Assembly (NCBI GenBank): GCA_963819885.1
Contig: CAWFXV010000008.1
Span: 1-64,000 of the forward strand
Direction: 5' to 3'
From: JACVRX01 sp963819885
GTDB taxonomy: Bacteria > Actinomycetota > Actinomycetes > Jiangellales > Jiangellaceae
Length of the DNA stretch: 64,000 nt
Positions 26,640 through 35,753 of this stretch are shown piece by piece; within the stretch, counting starts at the first letter, position 1; each line of letters starts with the position of its first letter. The notes below the pieces were generated by a model. It was not told the origin of the DNA. It searched no databases and saw only the letters and a list, made by a program, of their open reading frames with translations. The position numbers and the translations under genes were made by a program.

Positions 26640-27640
26640 TCAGGGCTGAGCCTGTTGGGCAGGCCCGCCAGCGGCGTCGAGCACTTGTTGACCCTGCTGG
26701 TCTACGAGGCGGGTGAACAGCTGTTGTGCATAGCCGAGGACGATCGCCCAAGCAAGGATCTGCGCTGGGAAGTCCAAGGCGCTTAACCCCGGCACAAACT
26801 CACCTCGCATCAGCAGGAGACCGAGCAGAGCGGTCAGTGCCCCGGTCGGCAGCTTCAGCAACGCGAGCGCGACGGGGATGCTGTAGGGAGTAGAAGTTCC
26901 ACTGATGCGGCGCAGTGCGGCCGCTGCGGCGACTGCTGCCGCGATCAAACCGATGCCCTCGATCAGTGGGATGTCCCATCTGTGCACGGCCTTGCTCTCG
27001 GCCTCGGTAATTATGGCGCCTTCGGCCGGAGTGGCTGCTGTTCCGGCTGGTGCCTGGGGACCTGGGACATCGATCTCCTCGGTGGGGCACACGACCTTGC
27101 CTTCGGGGCGGAAGCAGACCGGCAAAGTTTCTGGACTAAAGATGCCCAGCAATGCCAGCCCCAGTGCCGCGAAACCCATCAAGGTGGCCGCAACGAGCAG
27201 GACGTTTCGGAAGCTGCGCACGCGGGCTCCCTCGCGTCGCGCTTCTGAGCTGGCGCCGCGGACGGCTGCGATGATGACGTTGCGATCCCTGGCCGAGAGC
27301 ACAGGCGCTGGCTGGCGCGTCGCGATCTCGTTCAATTGCAAGCGCCGTGGGTCCTGGCTCGACAGGTGGAGCTGGACGTGCGCCTGGATGCTGGGAAGCT
27401 GCCCCGCCAGGTAGTCCGACGGTGCAATGCGCAGAGATCTGCTTCGGCCGCGTCAAGGTTGCTTCTGGTGCGTTCCACGGCGGACCCGTGGACGAATGAC
27501 GCCAGCGAGGCCTTCTTGTTGGCGGTCGTCTCAGCGGCATCAAGGTGACCGTCGATGGCGTCGGTCAGGGCCATAGGCGCACCGTGACGCAATGTCTTGA
27601 AGTAAGCGGCAAGTGTCCGCATCTCGTAAGCGCGGGTCAT
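26640..27640 (-). CDS. Membrane protein, fused paralogue of the 13.5-14.6 kb pair, one frameshift
   Basis: From ATG 27640 the N-terminal helical part (MTRAYEMRTLAAYFKTLRHG, VERTRSNLDAAEADL) continues after a 1-nt deletion near 27436 as LRIAPSDYLAGQLPSIQAHV and then QDPRRLQLNEI. It runs without a break into the membrane part (VRSFRNVLLVAATLMGF, four hydrophobic segments, VCFRPEGKVVCPTEE loop, LFTRLVDQQGQQ). Total about 330 aa. Same order and motifs as 14557-13509, where two genes overlap. Function unknown. The frameshift lies in the soluble part. Confidence 0.65.
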
Positions 27641-28122
27641 TGCCGTCTCTCGCCACGAGCGGTTCGCGGGACCACCGACTCGAGCCTTCGGTGCGTTATT
27701 GGGTCGAACGCGGTTTACTCGCCGGGCGCCGTTGGCGCCTGTTGTCGGCGCCGATCGCGTGTCGGCATCATGCTCGCGTTGGACGCGTGCGGTTCCCTCC
27801 GTGCTCGTCACGGCGTCTCCCCCATGTTGGCCGGTAGTGGCTCTGAGGGCCTCGTGGATCCCGCCGCTGCCGTTCGGGGCAACACCTGGCTACCGCAAGG
27901 TCATGTGTCTCACATCACTCCTCTAAGGAGACCGAGGAAGGTCACCTGATACCTATCCGCGATTGCACATTCTGAGCGTTCGGAAGGCCTGTGCGGTGTC
28001 CTTGACGCGGATGCTGTAAGGGCGGATCGTCAATAGACGAACCGGCATGGCAGGCGGGCGGCTGTTCTTCACTCTGTTCCACCCGGCCCGGGTGGCAGGA
28101 CAAACATCTAGCGGGGGACTCT
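27641..28122. other. 480-bp stretch without a supportable gene
   Basis: Lies between the membrane protein start on the minus strand and a small plus-strand gene. Translations in all frames are low complexity. It probably holds the two promoters, but no clear -35/-10 pair stood out. Confidence 0.4.
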
Positions 28123-28535
28123 ATGGGCACTTTGCAGGACGACAGCAAGGACGCGTCAGGCACATCAGATCGAGCTGGTCAAGCGGCGCTTCGACGAAAC
28201 CCGAGACGAACGCGAGGCAATCCTGGCAACGAGGGAGGAGACTGGGGTCGCGGTCAACGATTCCGTGGAGCAGCTCGAAGCCCGCGCCGAACGGTTGGTC
28301 GAGCTGGGCGAGACGCCGCTCGAAGCGGTCGTCAATGTCGCACTCTCCGACATCCCAAACCGCAAGGCGGCGTATGAGCGGATTATCGGGGAAACCAACG
28401 ACTTACAGTCGTGGAGCTTCCTGCCACGAGGCGCGCGCGGCAGCGAGCGTGGCCCGCATAACGGCGCTAGAGGCCGGCCGTGAGTTGCCACTGAGCACCG
28501 GTTTGTTGGTCGATGGGCTCGCCGGCCTGCGCTAG
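28123..28535 (+). CDS. Small helical hypothetical protein with two frameshifts
   Basis: ATG 28123 follows GCGGGGGA and starts MGTLQDDSKDASG. A change of frame near 28160 gives QIELVKRRFDETRDEREAIL, then VEQLEARAERLVELGETPLE and DIPNRKAAYERIIGETNDLQ. A second change near 28432 gives SVARITALEAGRELPLSTG and the stop at 28535. Joined, it is a roughly 137-aa helical protein without membrane segments. Family not recognised. Both breaks can be explained by single-base indels in GC-rich runs. Confidence 0.4.
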
Positions 28536-28745
28536 AGCTCCTCGAGCGGGCGACGACCTTGCCCTGGTCGCCTTCGCCGCGCAGAGTTGACGAGTCCCCT
28601 GGCCGATGTTCGCCCAAACCAGGTGCTCGTAAGACGACCTTGACGACGCTGTCACTTCCGGCGGAAGATTCCCAAGCAAGGTGGGACTGTTTCTTGGTGG
28701 CTCGCCGGCACAGGTCCCGCCCGGCTTGACGATGAGGGGGTCAAG

Positions 28746-29912
28746 TTGGCGATTGACGCCGCCCTCTACTCGGGTTCGAAGTGTTACTTCTTCGCCGGCA
28801 ACCGCTACGTTCGGGTCACCCGGGGCGACACTGGTCCCGGTACGGTCGACGCGGGCTATCCGGCGAGCATTGCGAACTGGGGCTGGCCCGGCGGATTCGG
28901 CTCGAACGGTATTGACGCAGCCCTCTACTCGGGTTCGAAGTGCTATTTCTTCGCCGGCAACCGCTACGTTCGGGTCACCCGAGGCGACACTGGTCCCGGT
29001 ACGGTCGACGATGGCTACCCGGCGAGCATTGCGAACTGGGGCTGGCCCGGCGGATTCGGCTCGAACGGGATCGATGCGGCGCTCTATTCGCACACGAAGT
29101 GTTACTTCTTCGCCGGCAACCGCTACGTTCGGGTCACCCGAGGCGAGACCGGTCCGGGAACGGTCGACGCGGGCTATCCAGCCACCATTGCGAACTGGGG
29201 CTGGCCCGGCGGATTCGGCTCAAACGGTATTGACGCCGCCCTTTACTCGCGAACGAAGTGCTACTTCTTCGCTGGCGACCGCTACGTTCGGGTCACCCGC
29301 GGCGACACCGGCCCGGGAACGGTCGACGCCGGCTATCCAGCGAACATTTCTAACTGGCGGTGGCCGCGTGGATTCAGCGGATCGAGCGGCGTGCCCACCG
29401 TTCGGCTACACGCCAAGATACTCACCGCGCCGAACGTCAGCATCGCCACAGCCGAGCAGCGCATGCGCGACTTGTACGCCAGCGTGGGCATTACGGTCCA
29501 ACTGGTGTCCACCGAGAATCTCAACTTGCCGCTGCTGAACGACGTCGACGTCGGCCAACCGCCGAACACGTGTTTGCGCGGCCAGACCACAGCGGAGCAG
29601 AACCAGTTGTTCGCCAACCGCAACAACGCTGGCACCAACGACGTCGTGGTGTACTTCGTGCGTTCGACAGTGCCGCCGCTAAACGGCTGTGCTGCCTTTC
29701 CAGCGGGCCGTCCCGGTGCGGTGGTCGCGCAGGCAGCGACGCAGTGGACCATGGCACATGAGGTCGGCCACGTGCTCGGTCTTGTCCATGTCAACGACAA
29801 TGACCGGCTCATGACGGGAAATGGGACAGGAAACATCACCAACCCACCACCGGACCTTGCCAGCACCGAGGTCACCACGATGCTGAACAGTGCCTTGACT
29901 CAGGACCTGTAG
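28746..29912 (+). CDS. Hemopexin-repeat zinc metalloprotease
   Basis: 388 aa from TTG 28746. Residues 3-215 are four hemopexin-like repeats of 53 residues (each AALYS, KCYFFAGNRYVRV, GPGTVDAGYP, NWGWPGGF), like bacterial photopexins and plant albumin-2. Then a metalloprotease domain with HEVGHVLGLVH (H338, E339, H342, H348) and a later Met-turn (RLMTGNG). Matrixin-like fold with hemopexin in reversed order. No signal peptide is visible from this start; the frame stays open upstream to 28644 without a better start, so the true N-terminus, perhaps with a signal peptide, may be lost to a frameshift. Confidence 0.82.
   Translation: MAIDAALYSGSKCYFFAGNRYVRVTRGDTGPGTVDAGYPASIANWGWPGGFGSNGIDAALYSGSKCYFFAGNRYVRVTRGDTGPGTVDDGYPASIANWGWPGGFGSNGIDAALYSHTKCYFFAGNRYVRVTRGETGPGTVDAGYPATIANWGWPGGFGSNGIDAALYSRTKCYFFAGDRYVRVTRGDTGPGTVDAGYPANISNWRWPRGFSGSSGVPTVRLHAKILTAPNVSIATAEQRMRDLYASVGITVQLVSTENLNLPLLNDVDVGQPPNTCLRGQTTAEQNQLFANRNNAGTNDVVVYFVRSTVPPLNGCAAFPAGRPGAVVAQAATQWTMAHEVGHVLGLVHVNDNDRLMTGNGTGNITNPPPDLASTEVTTMLNSALTQDL
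28752..29387 (+). repeat. Four tandem 159-bp repeats encoding hemopexin blades
   Basis: Units begin at 28752, 28911, 29070 and 29229, exact period 159 bp. Nucleotide identity is high even at third codon positions; long blocks such as TACTTCTTCGCCGGCAACCG recur in several units. The fourth copy has diverged most. Indicates recent duplication or gene conversion within the coding region. Confidence 0.9.
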
Positions 29913-29920
29913 GAGTTGCG

Positions 29921-30284
29921 ATGGCCGTCTCGATGGAAGACGTGCGCCGCGTGCTGGATCCGGAGGAGCCGGACTACGAAGCCGCGGCGCAGCTGGGTCC
30001 TGGGGCTGTGCCGCACATGGCGACCTTGGTCACTGGCGACGATCCCATGCTGGCTTCGAAGGCCACATATGCGGCGAGCCTGCTCGAGGATGGCGCCGGG
30101 CAAGAGATCGTACGGATCGCTGCGGAGTCCACTGATCCAGTGGTGCGGGTGGCCGCCGCCGCGGCGGCACGGAACCTCCCCGTCGCCCTCGGCCCGAGAC
30201 ATACTCGCTGAGCTCGCCACCGACGACGATCCAGGCATCAGGAAGGTGGCTCGGGATTCCGTGCCCGACGACTCTGCCGAGTGA
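29921..30284 (+). CDS. Small HEAT-repeat-like protein, one frameshift
   Basis: ATG 29921 with AGGAG upstream, eight bases after the metalloprotease stop. Helical pairs VPHMATLVTGDDPMLASKAT, EIVRIAAESTDPVVRVAAA and, after a frame change near 30185, DILAELATDDDPGIRKVARD show three HEAT-like repeats with the DxxVR pattern. About 120 aa when bridged. HEAT repeats mediate protein contacts. Close spacing suggests co-transcription with the protease, perhaps as a partner or inhibitor, but that is inference. Confidence 0.65.
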
Positions 30285-30410
30285 TCAGTGCGCTTGACGA
30301 GTGGGGGGGCCATCACCTGCTGGCTACACCGCCTCCGCCAGCCTACCTTGGTAACGCCTCTTCCGAAGAGCGATCCATGACATCTGACATGACCCGCGTG
30401 GGATGCAGGT

Positions 30411-31334
30411 GTGGGTGACTCGGGGAACAGGCGCGGTCCCAATTGGTGGGGGATGCGGCAACAAGCGATCAACGCCGAGACCGACGGCAACTGGTCCCTG
30501 TATGCGGTGCATCGCGCGCAGGTAACCAAGGTCGTATTCGATGCCGTGGCGCGCCACCGGTCTGCACGGCTGTGCGTTCTAGGTGCCGGCAACTGCAATG
30601 ACATGTCGCTTGCCGATCTTGGGCGAAGTACAGCAGAGATTCACATGGTCGATATCGACGACGCGGCATTACGGCGTGGTGTGGCGCGCGCATTAGCACA
30701 CAGCCGGTCTCTCGGCCGACAAAGGCAGGCCCGCCTTGTCACGCATGGCGGAATTGACCTCACGGGGGTGGCGTGCCTGCTGGCGGAGGAGCCGCTAGTC
30801 CCCGCGTCGACCATTGCGCAGCGCGCCCTTGTCGGCCCGACGCTTTCGATCGGACAACCGTTCGACGTGGTTGTCTCCGGCAATGCGCTCACTCAACTGA
30901 TCTCGTTGCCCGTCACCGCACTCGGACAGCACCATCCGAACTTGACGGAGGTTGTGCTGGCGATCCGCACCGGGCACCTTCGGCTCATGGCCCGCCTGCT
31001 GCGGCCGGGTGGGCATGCTGTCCTGATCACAGACGTCGTCTCCTCGGACACCACACCGGCTTTGACCGGCGCAACTCCGCAAGACCTGCTCATGCACAGT
31101 CTCTCTGCGGCCCTGGTAGAGCGGAATTTCTTCACTGGTGTCAACCCGCTGGCATTGGTGGAGCTCTTGCGAACTGACCCAGTGCTCGCCGGTGTCGCCG
31201 TCGAAGGCAAGTTGTCGGGTCCATGGGTCTGGCAGGTCGGATCCAATCGGATGTATCTCGTGATCGCACTGACATTCCGCCGCAGTTCGAGGACAACCGG
31301 TCGAGGCGGTGTGACGCCGCGGTTGCCGGAGTGA
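30411..31334 (+). CDS. Class I SAM methyltransferase-like protein
   Basis: 307 aa, GTG start. RLCVLGAGNCNDMSLADLG resembles motif I (GxGxxxD) and EIHMVDIDDAALRRG gives the acidic residue that would bind SAM ribose; FDVVVSGNALTQLIS fits motif IV and LRLMARLLRPGGHAVLITDV motif VI. The substrate is unknown. Convergent with the AfsR-like regulator 22 bases away. Start choice is weak because no strong ribosome-binding site precedes 30411. Confidence 0.65.
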   Translation: MGDSGNRRGPNWWGMRQQAINAETDGNWSLYAVHRAQVTKVVFDAVARHRSARLCVLGAGNCNDMSLADLGRSTAEIHMVDIDDAALRRGVARALAHSRSLGRQRQARLVTHGGIDLTGVACLLAEEPLVPASTIAQRALVGPTLSIGQPFDVVVSGNALTQLISLPVTALGQHHPNLTEVVLAIRTGHLRLMARLLRPGGHAVLITDVVSSDTTPALTGATPQDLLMHSLSAALVERNFFTGVNPLALVELLRTDPVLAGVAVEGKLSGPWVWQVGSNRMYLVIALTFRRSSRTTGRGGVTPRLPE

Positions 31335-31355
31335 GATTTCGAGCCGACGAAAGGA

Positions 31356-34300
31356 TCACACCGCCGCGGTGCTCGCTCTGGCCTGGCATCGGGCGGCGTC
31401 GAGGGGTTGGCCTGCCTGTGCGAACAGCCGTGCCGCCTCGTCGAGCATGGCGGCGGCGTGTTCCTGGTCGCCTTCGGCCTGAGCGAGGTGGGCGCGAGCT
31501 TCGAGGGTGGCACCCTGCCACGCGGTTCCGTCCCACAGAAGCGACGAGCGTTCGGCCACGGCCAGGTGTCGATAGGCATCGTCGATGTCGCCCACGGCGG
31601 CGCATGCGATGACCGCAGGGATCGCGAGCATGATGTCGCAGAAGGAGCAGGTGTCTTCGAATCCGATGACCTCGGCGGCTTGGTCGACGACCGACCGAGC
31701 GGTCTGCGGGTCGGGAGCGGCCAGGATCATCGTCCCGAAGATGCGTTGCACGAGGTGCATGGCCAGCAGCGACCATCGTGCGATCGGCAGTGCCAGCCGT
31801 AACAACCGGGTCGCCTCGTCCCGATTTCCTTGGAGCAACCTGAGCTCGGCAAGCCGCTGCAGTGCGGCCGCTTCCCCGGCCGGTGCGCCGATCTCGCGGT
31901 GCAGGTCGATAGCGTCCTGCAGTTCCCGTTCGGCTTCGCTGATATCCCCGCCGAGCAGTGCTGCTTCACCCAGCAGTGCCGTGGCGAATGCCTCGGCCCG
32001 CAGAATTCCGGTTCGCCGGGCCGTCTCGCGCAGCGACGTCGCGAGCGACTTGACCTCTGAGTAGGGCGTCGCCCCGTAGAGCAGGTATTCCGCGACGCAG
32101 AGATAGGAGTCGAACAGTGTGCTCGCCAGCGCCGGAGTGTCCTGGGCCCGCCGCAACTCCAGGCGCAGGCGGGAGAACAGTTCCCCCCGATGGTGTGCCA
32201 CCAGCGCCTGCAAGGTGAGCAGGTCAAGCCACTGCCAGGTGATGCCATCCGGACCCATCAGCTGGCCGACGCGGTCGGCGACTCTCCCCGCCTCGTCGGT
32301 GTCGCCCCGGAAATACGCCAGGTTGCCTTGGGCCAGCAGGATGACCACGTCGGCCGGCCCGCCGTCTGGCTCGAGGCCGTCCAGGACGGCGGCGGCGGTG
32401 TCCAGGTCGCCTTCCTTGGCTGCCGCATTTCCCATTCGCGCTCGCAGCCGCGGGCGGTCCGGTTCGGCTGCGACAGCCAGTGCCTCTCGGTAGGCGGCGA
32501 TCGTGGTCCGGTCGCCGACGGCTGACAACAGGTCGGCGCGCATTGCCAGCAGCATCGCCCCGGTTGCCGGGCTCGCGTGGTCGCGTACCGCTTCCACGAG
32601 TGCGAGCGCATCGCGGTAGGCACCGATTGCGGCTTCGGTTTCGACGGCTTGCAGAACGTACGGCACGGCCTCGGACGGCCGGCCCGCCGCGATCAAGTGG
32701 TATGCGATCCGAGTCGGGGCGGCGTCGATGGCCCGCAACCTGGTGGCGGCCAGGTGATGGAACCCGCGCTGCTGCGCCGGTGGGATGTCCTCGAGCAGTG
32801 CATCTCGGATGAGGGCATGCCTGAACTGGAAGCCGGATCCGGTGTGCAGAACGACCGCGGCGGCCACGGCTGCATCCAACGCACCATAGGCCTCCGGCTC
32901 GGTCAGTCCGGTGAGGGCGACGAACTCGTCGGTGTCGAAACTGATGCCGATCACAGCGACCCGCTGGAGGGCTTCGCGGGTCTTGACGGCTAGCCGGTCC
33001 AATCCGAGCGCACCGGCTCCGTGAGCCGGCGTCCCCGAGCTGGCTGCTTTTGCCAATTCGATGACGGAGAACGGCAGACCGCCAGAGATTTCCCAGATGT
33101 GCTCGAGCGTTTTCTCGGGTGCATCGGCCACATGGACTCGGATGAGGGCGTCTGTGCTCGCCCGGTCGAGCGTCCGTAGCGGCACGTGAACGGCCATGTT
33201 GCGGCGGAGCAAGCTGGACTTGACCTGTTCCATCTGCTGGCCGCCAGTGCGGAAGCCGACGACGATGAGCGCACGCTCGCTCGTGACCGACCGGGCAAGG
33301 TAATGCAGCAACCGGAGGCTGGCTTCGTCGGATTCGTGCATGTCATCGATGGTGAGCAGCAGACCGGTCCCAGCAGCCGCCAGCCGCAGTAGCTCCGCAG
33401 CGGCGACGAACAGTCGCTGGTGGGTGCCCTCGCCGTCCCACGTCAACTCATGTCCCGCGAGCCCTCGATCGATCTCTTCGCGGAACGCTTCGTTGAGACC
33501 GTCGAGCAGCGTCGGATGTTGCCGACACAGGTCCGAGAGCGCGTCGAGCACTGGTGCGTACGGCCACGCACCCTCGATTGCAGCCGCGACCCCATGCCCG
33601 GTCCGCCATTCCTGACGCTCTGCCGATTCGCGAGCCCAGTCGAGGACTGCCGACTTCCCGACGCCGGGCGGGCCGGACACCAGGACCGTCCGTCCGGCAC
33701 CGTCACCGGCTTGGGTCAGCAGCTCCGCGATCGTCTTCTGCTCTTCGCTGCGACCGACGAGAGTCTGCCGGCTGGCTGTGGGCTGTTGAGCAGACAGCGC
33801 AGCGAGGATCTGGTTCCGAACGGCCATGACCCGCGGGCTCGGTGTCACCCCGAGTTCGCGCCGAAGTGCGGCGTTCAGGCGCTCGAACTGGCGCAGCGCG
33901 GCACGGTGGTCGCCGTCTGTGACATGCCCGCTCATGATCGCCAGGTTGGCCTCTTCGTCGGTGGGATCTTCGGACAGCAGCCGATCCCATTGATCGGCTC
34001 GACGAAGCAGCTCGATGTAACGCAGCCTCAGCTGCTCTCTACGATGTTCTGCCCACGGTTCATAGAGGTCTCCTGGCAGGAGCTCGCCACCGTATGCATC
34101 CGCGGCCGCTGTGGATGCCACCGGGTCATTGGCGGACAGTGCGGCGTCTGCGAGCGCCTCGAACACGTCGACGTCCACGACGACTTTGGAGTCCGGCAGC
34201 AGTGCGACCGTCTCACCGCGGAGCACGACGGCGCGGCGGTCCCGGCCCATGGCGACCCGGACATAGTGAGCAAGCTTGTGCAGCCGCGGTGCGGCCTCGG

Positions 34301-34505
34301 CGACGCTGAGATCCGGCCACAGCAGGTCGATCACCTGCTCCCGATGGCGCTGGCGGCCAGGTGACAGCGCAAGCACCTTGACCAGCGAAGCGGCCTGCCG
34401 GCGCGGCCACTCATCAGCCGCGACGGGACTGCCGTCGAGCACCACGTCGAATGTGCCCAACAGCGTGATCTCAACGTTGCGTGACACGTCTCCTCTGATC
34501 ACCAT
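31356..34505 (-). CDS. AfsR/SARP-type regulator: BTAD + AAA ATPase + TPR
   Basis: 1049 aa. Residues 10-100 form an OmpR-like winged helix (ITLLGTFDVVLDG, REQVIDLLWPD). Then a BTAD domain (PGDLYEPWAEHRREQLRLRYIELL) to about 250. ATPase with Walker A GPPGVGKS at about 282 and Walker B GLLLTIDDMHESD at about 390. The C-terminal 450 residues are TPR-like helices (ALLGEAALLGGDISEAERELQDA). Large ATP-dependent transcription activators of this kind control specialised metabolism or stress. It may control the adjacent flavin oxidoreductase genes on the same strand. A GTG at 34487 is an alternative start. Confidence 0.9.
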   Translation of the reverse strand: MVIRGDVSRNVEITLLGTFDVVLDGSPVAADEWPRRQAASLVKVLALSPGRQRHREQVIDLLWPDLSVAEAAPRLHKLAHYVRVAMGRDRRAVVLRGETVALLPDSKVVVDVDVFEALADAALSANDPVASTAAADAYGGELLPGDLYEPWAEHRREQLRLRYIELLRRADQWDRLLSEDPTDEEANLAIMSGHVTDGDHRAALRQFERLNAALRRELGVTPSPRVMAVRNQILAALSAQQPTASRQTLVGRSEEQKTIAELLTQAGDGAGRTVLVSGPPGVGKSAVLDWARESAERQEWRTGHGVAAAIEGAWPYAPVLDALSDLCRQHPTLLDGLNEAFREEIDRGLAGHELTWDGEGTHQRLFVAAAELLRLAAAGTGLLLTIDDMHESDEASLRLLHYLARSVTSERALIVVGFRTGGQQMEQVKSSLLRRNMAVHVPLRTLDRASTDALIRVHVADAPEKTLEHIWEISGGLPFSVIELAKAASSGTPAHGAGALGLDRLAVKTREALQRVAVIGISFDTDEFVALTGLTEPEAYGALDAAVAAAVVLHTGSGFQFRHALIRDALLEDIPPAQQRGFHHLAATRLRAIDAAPTRIAYHLIAAGRPSEAVPYVLQAVETEAAIGAYRDALALVEAVRDHASPATGAMLLAMRADLLSAVGDRTTIAAYREALAVAAEPDRPRLRARMGNAAAKEGDLDTAAAVLDGLEPDGGPADVVILLAQGNLAYFRGDTDEAGRVADRVGQLMGPDGITWQWLDLLTLQALVAHHRGELFSRLRLELRRAQDTPALASTLFDSYLCVAEYLLYGATPYSEVKSLATSLRETARRTGILRAEAFATALLGEAALLGGDISEAERELQDAIDLHREIGAPAGEAAALQRLAELRLLQGNRDEATRLLRLALPIARWSLLAMHLVQRIFGTMILAAPDPQTARSVVDQAAEVIGFEDTCSFCDIMLAIPAVIACAAVGDIDDAYRHLAVAERSSLLWDGTAWQGATLEARAHLAQAEGDQEHAAAMLDEAARLFAQAGQPLDAARCQARASTAAV

Positions 34506-34571
34506 CGCCGTGACTCAACTCAACTCATGATGGGCGGCGGCCAACCTCCTGTACACACTCGGCACCATCCC

Positions 34572-35753
34572 TCAGGCGATTTGCCGGCGTTCACCGCGAT
34601 CGTTCTGGTCAAGACCCTGCATGGCCTCGACCTGCTCGGTCATCGCCGAACTAGCGTCCAGCAGCAAACGGCGCAGCGTCGCGGTCGTCCAGCGATACGA
34701 CGCAATCGACTCGACCACGCCGAACAGCCGGTCCGCGATCCGGTCCCGCGTGGCCTGGTAACCGGCCAAGGCGGCGGTCTCCTCCGCCGAGCCGTGCCGG
34801 ATATCTCGGACGGCGGACGCTAGGAGCTCAGCATCCCGGAATGCGTCGGTGATCCCGTGGGTACTGAGGGGATCCTCGAATGCTCCCGCGTCACCGACGA
34901 GCGCCCAGCCCGGGCCGCCAGCCTGGCGGAGATAGCCCGATTGTCCGGCGTATCCGCGCAGGTGTGCGGGCGGCCAGGTGCCGGACACCCGCCGCCATCC
35001 GTCCCGCGACACGGCCTGAAGAATGGAGTTGAACGCATTGCCCGTCCCCGTCGCGCGGGCGGCACGCATGCGCTGGGTGGTCGTGCCGACGAAGACGCAC
35101 GTCTGCCCGTCGTTCGTCGGAATCATGCCGGCTGAGGCACCCGGCGCGTAGAACCACTCGTATCCCTCGGCGGGAAGGTCGTCCCAGTAGCCGTAGATGA
35201 CAGCACCCCCTCGTGATGCCGTCCGGACGGATGCTGCGCCGACGGAGCGCGCCACCGACGAGCGCACACCGTCGGCCCCGATGGTGAGTGGTGCTGACGC
35301 GACGATGGTTCGTCCGTGCGAATCGCGAGCCGCAACGCCGGTCACTCGGCCGGAGGGATGTCGGAGGATCTCGGTCACCGAGGTCTGGAACCGCACGTCG
35401 GCACCCGCCTCCATAGCTGCATCGGCGAGGATCCGGTCCAGCACGGTGCGCCGCGGGGCGTATAGCGAATTCACCCCTGCCGCCGGCTTGAGTGCGATAG
35501 GCACCGTCTCCTCCGGATAGTGGAACAGCACGCGGGTGACCGGAGGTGTCCCGGCGGCGGACACTCGGTCGAGCAGGCCCCAGCGGTGCAGCTGCAGGAC
35601 CCCGCCGCGCATGAGTGCGTGGGTGGAAACGGTGTCGCTGCCGTAGCGCGCCCGGTCGAGCACCAAGACCCGCAGACCTTGTCGTGCCAGCAGGATCGCG
35701 GTGGCCGATCCTGCGCAACGGGCCCCGACCACGATGGCGTCGTACGTCGTCAT
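34572..35753 (-). CDS. FAD-dependent oxidoreductase (geranylgeranyl reductase/monooxygenase type)
   Basis: 393 aa. N-terminal FAD motif DAIVVGARCAGSATAILLARQG (GxGxxG variant with Ala-Arg-Cys), then TLIGADGVRSSVAR-like APLTIGADGVRSSVA (DG motif) and WALVGDAGAFEDPLSTHGITDAF (GD motif). These are the three fingerprints of class A flavoprotein hydroxylases and GGR-like reductases. Substrate unknown. Start overlaps the stop of the upstream flavin gene by 4 bases (35750-35753), so both are translated together, possibly under the AfsR-like regulator downstream. Confidence 0.85.
   Translation of the reverse strand: MTTYDAIVVGARCAGSATAILLARQGLRVLVLDRARYGSDTVSTHALMRGGVLQLHRWGLLDRVSAAGTPPVTRVLFHYPEETVPIALKPAAGVNSLYAPRRTVLDRILADAAMEAGADVRFQTSVTEILRHPSGRVTGVAARDSHGRTIVASAPLTIGADGVRSSVARSVGAASVRTASRGGAVIYGYWDDLPAEGYEWFYAPGASAGMIPTNDGQTCVFVGTTTQRMRAARATGTGNAFNSILQAVSRDGWRRVSGTWPPAHLRGYAGQSGYLRQAGGPGWALVGDAGAFEDPLSTHGITDAFRDAELLASAVRDIRHGSAEETAALAGYQATRDRIADRLFGVVESIASYRWTTATLRRLLLDASSAMTEQVEAMQGLDQNDRGERRQIA

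Noticed and set aside
28752..29387. Regular repeats as a CRISPR array
   Set aside because: Units are 159 bp and coding, with no short direct repeats separated by unique spacers.
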